From NCBI RefSeq assembly GCF_000211815.1, contig NZ_GL890948.1, forward strand, positions 1 to 64,000: a stretch of DNA of 64,000 nucleotides, in the 5' to 3' direction. Source of the DNA: Moorena producens 3L. GTDB lineage: Bacteria; Cyanobacteriota; Cyanobacteriia; Cyanobacteriales; Coleofasciculaceae. Both the position numbers and the translations under genes were made by a program. Under the pieces are notes generated by a model. That model did no database searches and was not told the origin of the DNA. It saw nothing but the letters and a program-made list of their open reading frames with translations. This document shows positions 36,128 to 44,043 of the stretch, one piece after another (position 1 is the stretch's first letter; each line of letters opens with the position of its first letter).

Positions 36128-36375
36128 TTTTAGTGCGTCTCAAGTCGGTTATGTGTTCCAAGTGCTTCGCACACGCTTGCGCGAACGGCAATGTTGAAAT
36201 GGCTTGTTAGGCTAACCACACATTTTGCCTTCACTTTAATGATTAGCGACAGAGCCAGGAACTGGAGGTCATTCCTAGGTGTCATAACCAAATCAACGTA
36301 GGACTCAATCCTTAGCCTGCATCCTAGTTGGCAATTCCAGGAGTTACCGGGAATTACCAAGGCTTAAACTAGGAG
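36128..36375 (-). ncRNA. Candidate ωRNA upstream of iscB copy 2
   Basis: About 250 nt upstream of the iscB start without a convincing ORF. It shares motif order with the region before copy 1 (GGATGC, then a GTTAGCC..AAGCC block). Close to the start codon is a decayed copy of the GCGCGAACGG-type hairpin element (about 36167-36190), which may have damaged the RNA. Boundaries are unknown. Confidence 0.4.
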
Positions 36376-36446
36376 TATTGACCCTAATTCAGATGTATTG
36401 TAAAACTTAAGTGACATATTTGACTAGATTGATCAACTCCCTAGTC

Positions 36447-36575
36447 CAGGGGAAACGCATCTTATTTTTGTACATGCTGGCGGGGTCAGGATTTCAGCGA
36501 TCGAGTTCTGTTTGAAATCAATTGATTAAATCCTTACTGGATAAGGGTTTTGCAATTTAGATGCGTTTGCCCTAG
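36447..36575. repeat. MITE-like element left of the lectin gene
   Basis: Terminal inverted repeats GGGGAAACGCATCT (36449-36462) and AGATGCGTTTGCCC (36559-36572) differ at one position. The ~100 bp between them has no ORF. A relative with similar ends lies at 37461-37615 on the other side of the tachylectin-like gene. Confidence 0.5.
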
Positions 36576-36633
36576 TTCCTTTTGTCAAGCGTGATTGAGA
36601 TGCTCTTACCCTGAGCTATAAACCTGGCTGACC

Positions 36634-37179
36634 CTAGAAGATATTCTGGTATTCGTTCCAACCGTTTGAAATAACCTTCTCCGCACCCTGATTCTGAAAG
36701 TTATTAGGATCCGGTAGACCAATATAGCTATAGTAGGACAGTTGGCCGTTGGGCTTTAGAGCAAACAGAACTCCACAACCTCCGGAAAAAACTCTACTAT
36801 ATTCGTTCCAACCGTCTGAAATAACCTTCTCCGCACCCTGATTCTGAAAGTTATTAGGATCCGGTAGACCAATATAGCTATAGTAGGACAGTTGGCCGTT
36901 GGGCTTTAGAGCAAACAAAACTCCAGAACCTCCGGAAAAAACTTTACCATATTCGTTCCAACCGTTTGAAATAACCGTCTCCGCACCCTGATTCTGAAAG
37001 TTATTAGGATCCGGTAGACCACTATAGCTATAGTAGGACAGTTGACCGTTGGGCTTCAAGGCATAAAGAATGTGAAAACCAGACTTACCTTCAGTCAAAA
37101 CAGGGGTCAAGGTTGTAAATAGCCCGGTCATGGTAGCGAGTACAACCAAAAACATTCGACGTCTGATGACACTTTTCAT
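36634..37179 (-). CDS. Secreted tachylectin-like repeat protein
   Basis: 181 aa. A signal peptide (MKSVIRRRMFLVVLATMTG) is followed by three nearly identical 50-residue units with LFALKPNGQLSYYSY and GLPDPNNFQNQGAE. The units resemble blades of tachylectin-2-type β-propeller lectins that bind GlcNAc-like sugars. Tachylectin-2 has five blades, so three blades here may need oligomerisation, or blades may have been lost. The units are almost identical in DNA (150 nt period), which implies recent duplication. It is likely an exported sugar-binding protein. The gene is flanked by two MITE-like elements. Confidence 0.75.
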   Translation of the reverse strand: MKSVIRRRMFLVVLATMTGLFTTLTPVLTEGKSGFHILYALKPNGQLSYYSYSGLPDPNNFQNQGAETVISNGWNEYGKVFSGGSGVLFALKPNGQLSYYSYIGLPDPNNFQNQGAEKVISDGWNEYSRVFSGGCGVLFALKPNGQLSYYSYIGLPDPNNFQNQGAEKVISNGWNEYQNIF

Positions 37180-37460
37180 TTGTTATACGCCGTTTCATGT
37201 GAATAAATGTGATTCGATTCCCTCCCAAGCTATAATTTAGAATATTTTAAATAAACACAATACTGTCATCAACAGCTGTTTAATTTATTCCACTTTATAG
37301 GGGCATCAGCAAGGGAATTGCTAAGTATTAAACATACACATAATTGATAATAATTTAGTTAGCACAATTGAGAATAGTTTAGTTAGCAAAGTTATAAAAA
37401 ATTAATAATAATTAAGAATGATTTAGAATAATTTAGACATTCTGGCTAGGCTATACAATG

Positions 37461-37615
37461 CCAGGGTAAGCGCATCTTGTCAACAAACTGGGGGTAGTTC
37501 TCAATAAACCCGGTGTTATTGTGCTTATTGACAAGATATTTTATACATATAGTGTTTATGGAAATCAATAAACACTATATGTATGAATCAATCAATTAGA
37601 TGTGTTTACTCTGCT
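37461..37615. repeat. MITE-like element upstream of mutS with nested palindromes
   Basis: Outer ends AGGGTAAGCGCATCT (37463) and AGATGTGTTTACTCT (37598) are imperfect inverted repeats related to those at 36449/36559. Inside are ATCTTGTCAA (37474) paired with TTGACAAGAT (37528), and a perfect 17 bp inverted repeat (ATACATATAGTGTTTAT at 37543-37559, complement at 37568-37584). The remainder of the 37180-37737 gap is AT-rich with AGTTAGCA repeats and no gene. Confidence 0.6.
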
Positions 37616-37737
37616 GCCTAGTCTTGATAAAAATATTGCGATATAGTAATAAACCCTTAGTGGAAATGAATCTAACAAACCGAGGGTGAGTTGGATTTAC
37701 CTCTTAATATAGAGTATTGGTATTTCTAGCTTAGTAA

Positions 37738-40700
37738 ATGAGCAGATCCCCTCAAGCATCTACTCCCGAATCCAACGATAACCTTCCCAAAAGGGCAACT
37801 GAAGCAGCAAGGAAAGTTGCGCCTGAGAATACTGACCATCGGACAGTGGACCGCAGTAAGCTGACACCGATGATGCACCATTTTGCTGAACTAAAAGACC
37901 AGTATTCCCATGCTGTGCTGCTCTACAGAGTTGGGGACTTCTATGAAACCTTCTTTCAGGATGCCAGGATAATTTCTGAAGCCCTGGAACTGGTCTTAAC
38001 CAGCAAAGAAGCTGGTAAGGGAGTGGGACGGGTGCCAATGACAGGGGTTCCTCACCATGCTTTGGACCGCTACAGCACCATGCTAGTGGAAAAAGGCTAT
38101 GCGATCGCAATTTGTGACCAAGTGGAAGATGCCTCAGTAGCAGCCAAAGAAGGACGTCAGGTGCGCCGGGAAGTCACCCGTGTCCTTACCCCCGGTACCT
38201 TGATGGAAGAGGAGATGCTCCATGCTCGTCGTAACAATTTCTTGGCAGCAGTAGTAATTGCTAAGAATCATTGGGGTTTAGCCTATGCAGATATTTCCAC
38301 TGGGGAATTTCTGACTACTCAAGACCGAGATTTAGACCTGCTGGTTCAGGAATTGATGCGCTTGCAGCCGTCGGAGGTATTAATTCCCACCAATGCTCCC
38401 GATTTGGGGAGTATGCTACGACCTGGTCAGACCTCTGAGAGTTTACCGGATTGTTTACCAAATTCATTTTGTTATGCACTCCGTCCCCAACGACACTTTA
38501 CCTTGGCAGAAGCCCGACAGCGACTGTTGGAACAGTTCAGAGTGCGATCGCTTGAAGGGTTAGGGTGTGAACATCTGCCCCTTGGTGTCCGTGCTGCTGG
38601 TGGGTTGTTGGAATATCTGAAAGATACCCAAAAAGAAAATTATGTAGCGTTACAGATATTACGGACCTATACCATTGCTGATTATTTAATTCTCGACCAC
38701 CAGACTCGTCGCAATCTCGAAATTACTGCTACTGTCCGAGATAACACCTTTAACGGTTCCCTGCTTTGGGCTCTAGATCGAACCAGTACAGCCATGGGAG
38801 GTAGAGCATTGCGGCGCTGGCTACTCCAACCATTACTAGAGATTAAGGGAATCCGGGCGCGACATGATACCATCGCGGAATTAGTGGACAATACTGGACT
38901 GCGCCAGGACTTACAGCAGCTGCTTCGGAAAATTTATGACTTGGATCGGTTGACAGGGAAAGCAAGTTCTGGTAGAGCTAATGCCAGAGATTTAGTAGCC
39001 TTAGGGGATTCTCTGTTGAGGTTACCGGAATTAGCTGACCTAGCGGCTTATGGCTCTTCTCCCTATCTGAAAGTGATGCAGAATGTACCGCCACAATTGG
39101 AAGAGTTAGGGCACACACTGCAGGAGCATCTGGTAGAGTCACCACCCTTGCATCTGACTGAGGGAAAATTAATTCGGCCTCAGGTCAATCAGCAGTTGGA
39201 TGAAATGCGTGCTCAAGCCGAGGAGGATCAGCAGTGGATTGCTAATTTGGAAGTAACGGAGCGGGAAAAGACAGATATTCCCAAGCTGAAGGTAGGGTTT
39301 AATAAGACCTTTGGATATTACATTAGTGTACCTCGTGCTAAGACAGCTCAGGTACCAGATGATTATATTCGGAAGCAGACGTTAGTTAATGAAGAGCGCT
39401 ATATAACCCCAGAGCTGAAGGAACGGGAAGCACGGATTCTCACGGCCCGGGAGGATTTGAATCGTTTAGAGTATGAAATTTTTGTGGGCTTGCGCCATGA
39501 GGTAGGGCTGGAAGCTGACAGGATTCGGGGTGTGTCTCGGGCGGTAGCAGCATTGGATGTGTTGTGTGGATTAGCAGAGGTCGCTGTTTATCAGGGATAT
39601 TGTCGTCCCGATATGGATCAAAGCCGGGAAATTCGGATTATAGATGGACGGCATCCAGTGGTGGAACAGTCCTTGCCCAGTGGCTTGTTTGTCCCGAATT
39701 CCGCGTCTTTAGGTCAAAACAAGTTAAAGGTTGACGGGGAGTTGAAGGTTGACGGGGAGTTGAAGGTTGACGGGGAGTTGAAGGTTGACGGGGAGTTGAA
39801 CGTTGAAGGTTCTTCTGAGTTGAACGTTGAAAATTCTAACGAGCAACCTTCTAACCAGCAACCCGATAACGAGCAACCCGATAACGAGCAACCCGATAAC
39901 GAGCAACCTGCTAACCTTCAACCTTCTAACCTTCAACCTTCTAACCTTCAACCTTCTAACCTTCAACCTTCTAACCTTCAACCTTCTAACCTTCAACCTT
40001 CTAACCTTCAACCTTCTAACCTTCAACCAAACAACCTGCAACCAAACAACCTGCAACCTGCCACCGAAACGGATATTCCTGATTTGATTATTTTGACCGG
40101 ACCTAACGCCAGTGGGAAGAGTTGTTATTTGCGTCAGGTAGGATTGATTCAGTTGATGGCACAGGTGGGAAGTTTTGTGCCAGCATCAGAAGCAAGTTTG
40201 GGGATATGCGATCGCATTTTTACCAGAGTCGGTGCGGTGGATGATTTAGCAACAGGCCAGTCTACGTTTATGGTGGAAATGAACGAGACAGCGAATATTC
40301 TCAATCATGCTACGGATAAGTCTTTAGTGTTGTTGGATGAGATTGGTCGAGGCACAGCAACCTTTGATGGTCTTTCCATCGCTTGGGCGGTCGGGGAGTA
40401 TCTGGCCATGGAAATTAAGGCACGGACGATTTTTGCCACCCATTATCATGAGTTGAATGAGTTAGCCTCGATTTTGCCCAATGTAGCTAATTATCAGGTG
40501 ACCGTAAAAGAGTTAGCGAATGAAATCATCTTTTTGCATCAGGTACAGCCAGGAGGAGCTAACCGTTCTTATGGGATTGAGGCAGGACGTTTAGCGGGTT
40601 TACCAACCTCAGTGATTAATCGGGCGAAACAGGTGATGAAGCAAATTGAGAAGCACAGTAAAATTGCCCTGGGGTTGCGCAAGGGGATTGGCAAACAATT

Positions 40701-40779
40701 GTCAGCTAGGAATACAACTGGCCAAAAGGTGACAGACCAAAGGGTGACCATCGAGCAGTTGGATATTTTTGATGATTAA
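37738..40779 (+). CDS. mutS: DNA mismatch repair protein MutS with large repeat-derived insert
   Basis: 1013 aa; MutS is usually ~850-900. The mismatch-binding N-terminal domain has VGDFYETFFQDA (Phe-x-Glu motif). The connector, core and clamp domains follow, then the ATPase: Walker A GPNASGKSCYLRQ, Walker B LLDEIGRGTATFDGLS and the ATHYHEL motif. Residues ~661-775 (bases 39721-40062) are an extra low-complexity segment of ELKVDG and NLQPS repeats placed just before the Walker A strand (between FVPNSASLG and DIPDLIILTGPN). It is in frame and encoded by an inverted GGTTGAAGGTT array. The rest of the protein is intact, so it may still function; whether the insert is tolerated is untested. Confidence 0.93.
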   Translation: MSRSPQASTPESNDNLPKRATEAARKVAPENTDHRTVDRSKLTPMMHHFAELKDQYSHAVLLYRVGDFYETFFQDARIISEALELVLTSKEAGKGVGRVPMTGVPHHALDRYSTMLVEKGYAIAICDQVEDASVAAKEGRQVRREVTRVLTPGTLMEEEMLHARRNNFLAAVVIAKNHWGLAYADISTGEFLTTQDRDLDLLVQELMRLQPSEVLIPTNAPDLGSMLRPGQTSESLPDCLPNSFCYALRPQRHFTLAEARQRLLEQFRVRSLEGLGCEHLPLGVRAAGGLLEYLKDTQKENYVALQILRTYTIADYLILDHQTRRNLEITATVRDNTFNGSLLWALDRTSTAMGGRALRRWLLQPLLEIKGIRARHDTIAELVDNTGLRQDLQQLLRKIYDLDRLTGKASSGRANARDLVALGDSLLRLPELADLAAYGSSPYLKVMQNVPPQLEELGHTLQEHLVESPPLHLTEGKLIRPQVNQQLDEMRAQAEEDQQWIANLEVTEREKTDIPKLKVGFNKTFGYYISVPRAKTAQVPDDYIRKQTLVNEERYITPELKEREARILTAREDLNRLEYEIFVGLRHEVGLEADRIRGVSRAVAALDVLCGLAEVAVYQGYCRPDMDQSREIRIIDGRHPVVEQSLPSGLFVPNSASLGQNKLKVDGELKVDGELKVDGELKVDGELNVEGSSELNVENSNEQPSNQQPDNEQPDNEQPDNEQPANLQPSNLQPSNLQPSNLQPSNLQPSNLQPSNLQPSNLQPNNLQPNNLQPATETDIPDLIILTGPNASGKSCYLRQVGLIQLMAQVGSFVPASEASLGICDRIFTRVGAVDDLATGQSTFMVEMNETANILNHATDKSLVLLDEIGRGTATFDGLSIAWAVGEYLAMEIKARTIFATHYHELNELASILPNVANYQVTVKELANEIIFLHQVQPGGANRSYGIEAGRLAGLPTSVINRAKQVMKQIEKHSKIALGLRKGIGKQLSARNTTGQKVTDQRVTIEQLDIFDD
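39721..40062. repeat. In-frame inverted GGTTGAAGGTT array inside mutS
   Basis: Four forward units (GTTGAAGGTTGACGGGGA) and mixed GTTGAACGTT units are followed by CCCGATAACGAGCAA units and about eight return units (AACCTTCAACCTTCT). Forward and return parts are complementary, as in the intergenic array at 29676-30255. Unit lengths of 15-18 nt preserve the reading frame. Confidence 0.9.
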
Positions 40780-40960
40780 GCCACCATGGTTGTGATCTGA
40801 TCAACAACTACACCGTTAACACAGCTGATCACTTAACGAGGATGGGATGAGACCTAGGAGCCGCTAAGCAAAAGCATTCCCGCCCACTGCCCTTACGGAA
40901 AAAAGATCCGATTGCATAAATTTCTGAGCTAGCCCTGATTAGTATATAGACCGATACTTT

Positions 40961-42223
40961 TTAGCTACCAGAATCTCTCAAGGGAAAATTTTGGCTCACT
41001 AATGCAAGTTGATTTCTCAACCAGGGTGTATCTACCAAGGCTCGTAGGAATATCCCACGAGCGCCGTTAATGTCTCGATCCATAGATCGACCATCAACTT
41101 TTGATCTAATTATTCGACCGCCGCCAATGTTGACTAATTCACCTGTCCAGCTAACCGTTTTACTGGTATAAGCTTCACAGACATCTACTACTATCTTCCC
41201 AGCTTCTATTGCCTTATGCTTCAAAAATTCCTGAAAACGATAGTGAGCAAAACTCAACATATTACGGACAGTTTTAGATCGGATTTTTCTGTTCTTTCTT
41301 TTAGACATCTGAGAGGTCTCAAAAGTTGGAAGCAGAATTACGTCAAAGTTGTCAACCAAAAACCTAGCTGTTTTGTGATGAAGTTCATTAATTAGGTTCT
41401 GAACTTTGACGATCATTCTCCTAGCCGCTTTTCTCATTCGGCGTTTCTGTCCACCACTAGATTTACTGATCTTTGATAGCAAATTGTCTAGATGTTGACA
41501 TAATCGTTGGATACGAGAAAAGTCTCCATTTCCAATTTTTCCTACAGATGTCTCACTAAAGAAAGTAATAAAAGTTCTGACTCCAGGATCTAAAGCGACT
41601 ACTCTACCTTGGTTTTCGGTTTTCTTTTTAGTCTCTTTATAGGGGACAACTAGGTAGTAATTCCCGTTGTTACTGGTTAGCCTACTATCGCATACCTGAT
41701 CAGGAAGGCTTTCAGTGTATCCTATCTCTCCTAATTTAGTGTGATATATCCCCAAGGTCGAAACTGCTGACTTGGGTATATAGCAAGATTGAATGGGATT
41801 TTTGCGAGACCTAAACCTTACTCGCTGAATTTGAAACGTTTTCTTGTACTTTTTCTTGGCCTCCCTAACAGCGGTGCAAGCATCCTTTATCGCTATCGAT
41901 TTAATTTGATAAGGGACTTCCTTGCACCATTCGGGTAGGTCATTCAAAATGCCAGTTTTAATGGCTTTCCAGTTAGCTTTTGTTTCGCCATCCTGGAGGA
42001 TTTTGATGGTTTTATTGAACACATAACGGGACACTCCAAACCACTTACGGATAATTGCTCGCTGTTCAGGGTTTAGGAACAGATGAATCTTCTTTGATTT
42101 TTTTACCGTACTTTCTGAGTCCGTGAACCCGGCAGGATAAGACGTGAATGATGGAGATAATATCTGCGGTAAGTTCTGATCAAAGACAACTTTCAGGTTG
42201 GTCGAGAACCAGGATTTTTCCAC
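40961..42223 (-). CDS. tnpB: IS607-type TnpB nuclease
   Basis: About 420 aa from a GTG at 42223. The frame opens further to 42595 but there overlaps tnpA with non-homologous sequence. The N-terminal homology begins at KKIHLFLNPEQRAIIRKWFG. RuvC motifs are VALDPGVRTF (D), ILLPTFETS (E) and SMDRDINGARG (D). The usual zinc-ribbon cysteines are replaced (TVSWTGELVNIGG), so this copy lacks the ribbon. It overlaps the tnpA end by 44 nt. TnpB of IS607 elements is a guide-dependent nuclease rather than the transposase. The start codon is uncertain. Confidence 0.8.
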   Translation of the reverse strand: MEKSWFSTNLKVVFDQNLPQILSPSFTSYPAGFTDSESTVKKSKKIHLFLNPEQRAIIRKWFGVSRYVFNKTIKILQDGETKANWKAIKTGILNDLPEWCKEVPYQIKSIAIKDACTAVREAKKKYKKTFQIQRVRFRSRKNPIQSCYIPKSAVSTLGIYHTKLGEIGYTESLPDQVCDSRLTSNNGNYYLVVPYKETKKKTENQGRVVALDPGVRTFITFFSETSVGKIGNGDFSRIQRLCQHLDNLLSKISKSSGGQKRRMRKAARRMIVKVQNLINELHHKTARFLVDNFDVILLPTFETSQMSKRKNRKIRSKTVRNMLSFAHYRFQEFLKHKAIEAGKIVVDVCEAYTSKTVSWTGELVNIGGGRIIRSKVDGRSMDRDINGARGIFLRALVDTPWLRNQLALVSQNFPLRDSGS

Positions 42224-42662
42224 CGTTGAGACCGACCAAGTACTCAATGAGTTCAAACCCGAAACGGGTAAGTCGGTCTCTACAGGTAACAACAACCGTG
42301 AGCTGATCTCCAGACACGACTCGTTCCAGTATGGTTCTAAGCCCTTTCCTGTTGTAATTGAGACCGGAACCGATGTCAAAGATGATGTCTGCTTCCGGGA
42401 AGAGAGAGTGGAGGTAAGCGACTTGGCGGGCAAGATCGTCTCGCTGTTTTGTACTACTGACTCGGCAATAACAGATGGTGTAACAGCGCAATTTGTCAGA
42501 CTTTGGAGCTTTTCCAAAACGGAGAAGATCTGTTGAGTCAAAGAGTCTAGTCCCTCCTGGTGTCCTTTCGCATCTGAGTGTCCCATTGTCTGCATACTTC
42601 TTTAGTGTGTTCTTGGAGAGTCCCGTAAGTTCGACCGCCTTACGGAGTGGTATTAATGCCAT
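42180..42662 (-). CDS. tnpA: IS607-type TnpA serine recombinase
   Basis: 160 aa, shorter than the usual ~190-220 for IS607 TnpA. A MerR-like helix-turn-helix (PLRKAVELTGLSKNTLKKYA) is followed by a small serine-resolvase domain with YCRVSSTKQRDDL (catalytic Ser) and VVTCRDRLTRFGFELIEYLV. It recombines element ends through a serine intermediate with little target specificity. The start codon is ATG at 42662. An inverted repeat TAATCTACCA/TGGTAGATTA at 42668-42702 lies just upstream and may be an end or operator. Confidence 0.85.
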   Translation of the reverse strand: MALIPLRKAVELTGLSKNTLKKYADNGTLRCERTPGGTRLFDSTDLLRFGKAPKSDKLRCYTICYCRVSSTKQRDDLARQVAYLHSLFPEADIIFDIGSGLNYNRKGLRTILERVVSGDQLTVVVTCRDRLTRFGFELIEYLVGLNGGKILVLDQPESCL

Positions 42663-42667
42663 CTCCT

Positions 42668-42702
42668 TAATCTACCATAATTTAATAGTAAGTGGTAGAT
42701 TA
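42668..42702 (-). promoter_or_regulatory. Inverted repeat upstream of tnpA
   Basis: TAATCTACCA and TGGTAGATTA are separated by 15 AT-rich bases, 6 nt upstream of the tnpA ATG. It could be the IS607 left end recognised by the MerR-like domain, or an operator. The repeat is seen; the role is inferred. Confidence 0.45.
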
Positions 42703-42906
42703 GTGGAGGTTTTTGTTAACTGTCACAAGCCTTAACGAATCAATTTGGGGAGCAGCTCCGTGACTAGATACTACGCCACCTGTAACTCTTGATAGCGATA
42801 AACCTTTAGTTTCTAAAGGGTAGCATCTTCGATTATAGCGCCATGTGATGTAGAAATTTTGTGGATTTGTTTTTTTTTTTAAGTTATTGGATGAGCGAGG
42901 CTAATC

Positions 42907-43176
42907 ATGAAAGTTAAAGACGTCTATCAAGATGAACAAGGAAATTGGCAGATCGACTATGGAGTTGATCATCTGATGGGGCTAGCCATTAGGAATGATT
43001 TAGGACAGACACTGACCCAATTTATTATTTCGATTCCCATGAGTTTCTTGTTTTTTATGTTTTTACTTTCCGTTTTCGATGCCTTAATTGAATTAATCCC
43101 GCAGGTAGATACCAGTATTCAACAGATAGTTCCTCAAGAAAATGGCTCTCTTATAATGATTATAGTAAATGAGTAG
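42907..43176 (+). CDS. Small membrane protein, tandem copy 1
   Basis: 89 aa. The polar N-terminus (MKVKDVYQDEQGNWQIDYGV) is followed by one hydrophobic segment (SIPMSFLFFMFLLSVFDAL, ~45-64). The family is not recognised. A GCGAGG ribosome site lies upstream. It is nearly identical over the first ~65 residues to the gene at 43457, so the pair arose by duplication. The C-termini differ. Confidence 0.6.
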   Translation: MKVKDVYQDEQGNWQIDYGVDHLMGLAIRNDLGQTLTQFIISIPMSFLFFMFLLSVFDALIELIPQVDTSIQQIVPQENGSLIMIIVNE

Positions 43177-43279
43177 TTTAAATGATCGATTACCCCTTAA
43201 ATAGCCAGGGATTCAATTAAATAAAAATACCTTGTTTTGAATTGCGGAATTTTATCTATAAGCTTTGTAGGATGAGTAA

Positions 43280-43366
43280 GGTTCATTTAGGGTGGGCAGT
43301 GCATCAGACAGATAATGAAGCTTGCAAACCACGTTGCTAGGCACTGCCCACCCTACGATTAGTGAC
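43280..43366. repeat. GGGTGGGCAGTGC inverted repeat
   Basis: GGGTGGGCAGTGC and GCACTGCCCACCC bracket about 45 nt between the two duplicated small genes. It resembles a dispersed palindromic element. Confidence 0.7.
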
Positions 43367-43456
43367 TTTATAAAATTATTTTTGGTTTAACTTGCGGAAT
43401 ATCACCTATAAGCTTTGTAGTTATTTTTATACTTTATTGAATGAGTGAGGAAACTT

Positions 43457-43711
43457 ATGAAAGTTAAAGACGTCTATCAAGATGAACAAGGAAATTGGCA
43501 GATCGACTATGGAGTTGATCATCTGATGGGGCTAGCCATTAGGAATTATTTAGGACAGACACTGATCGGAGTTATTATTTCGATTCCCATGAGTTTCTTG
43601 TTTTTTATGTTTTTACTTGCCGTTTTCGATGGCTTAATTGCATCAATACCGCAGGTAGATAGCAGTATTCAACAGATAGCTCCTCAAGCAACTTACCATC
43701 CTCTTCGCTAA
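43457..43711 (+). CDS. Small membrane protein, tandem copy 2
   Basis: 84 aa from the ATG at 43457; the frame extends to a GTG at 43445, but the ATG matches copy 1. It has the same N-terminus and hydrophobic segment (SIPMSFLFFMFLLAVFDGL) as copy 1, with a divergent tail. The family is unknown. Duplication of gene plus upstream leader (ATGAGTGAGG vs ATGAGCGAGG) suggests both are translated. Confidence 0.6.
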   Translation: MKVKDVYQDEQGNWQIDYGVDHLMGLAIRNYLGQTLIGVIISIPMSFLFFMFLLAVFDGLIASIPQVDSSIQQIAPQATYHPLR

Positions 43712-44043
43712 TTATTAGATAGCTCAGGAAGATGGTAAACCACTTTCCTAACTATTGCTGATCATTCAGGGCTATTTCATTCTGATTGCGCCAGTGATCT
43801 GCCCTGCTAGTATTGCACTGCTAAAGATTTGAGCAATTGTCGGAAACTTTGACCTCAACTTGTATCATAAGCATGGCTTTTCTGATCTGGGTGAGGCTCA
43901 GCGTCTTGCTGGTTTTAGTCTTAACACACTCAAGGAAATGATCGAACTTTAAATTCAGATCTAATTGATACGATAAGTGGAATTGCAAACTCTAACACGT
44001 ATTTTTTGACATTTAAATACATTAACAAAATTAAATTTTTCTG
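43712..44043. other. Intergenic region with a gene-tail fragment
   Basis: A plus-strand frame from about 43833 to 43952 reads GNFDLNLYHKHGFSDLGEAQ and ends LKEMIEL-stop, without a start. It looks like the tail of a lost gene of unknown type. The rest is AT-rich with no feature recognised. Confidence 0.35.

Noticed and set aside
39724..40087. ORFs on both strands over the mutS insert
   Set aside because: Repeat shadows; the mutS frame continues into conserved MutS sequence on both sides.
40961..42595. 544-aa version of the IS607 TnpB
   Set aside because: The first ~124 residues lie antiframe to tnpA and have no TnpB homology; a GTG near 42223 is more likely.
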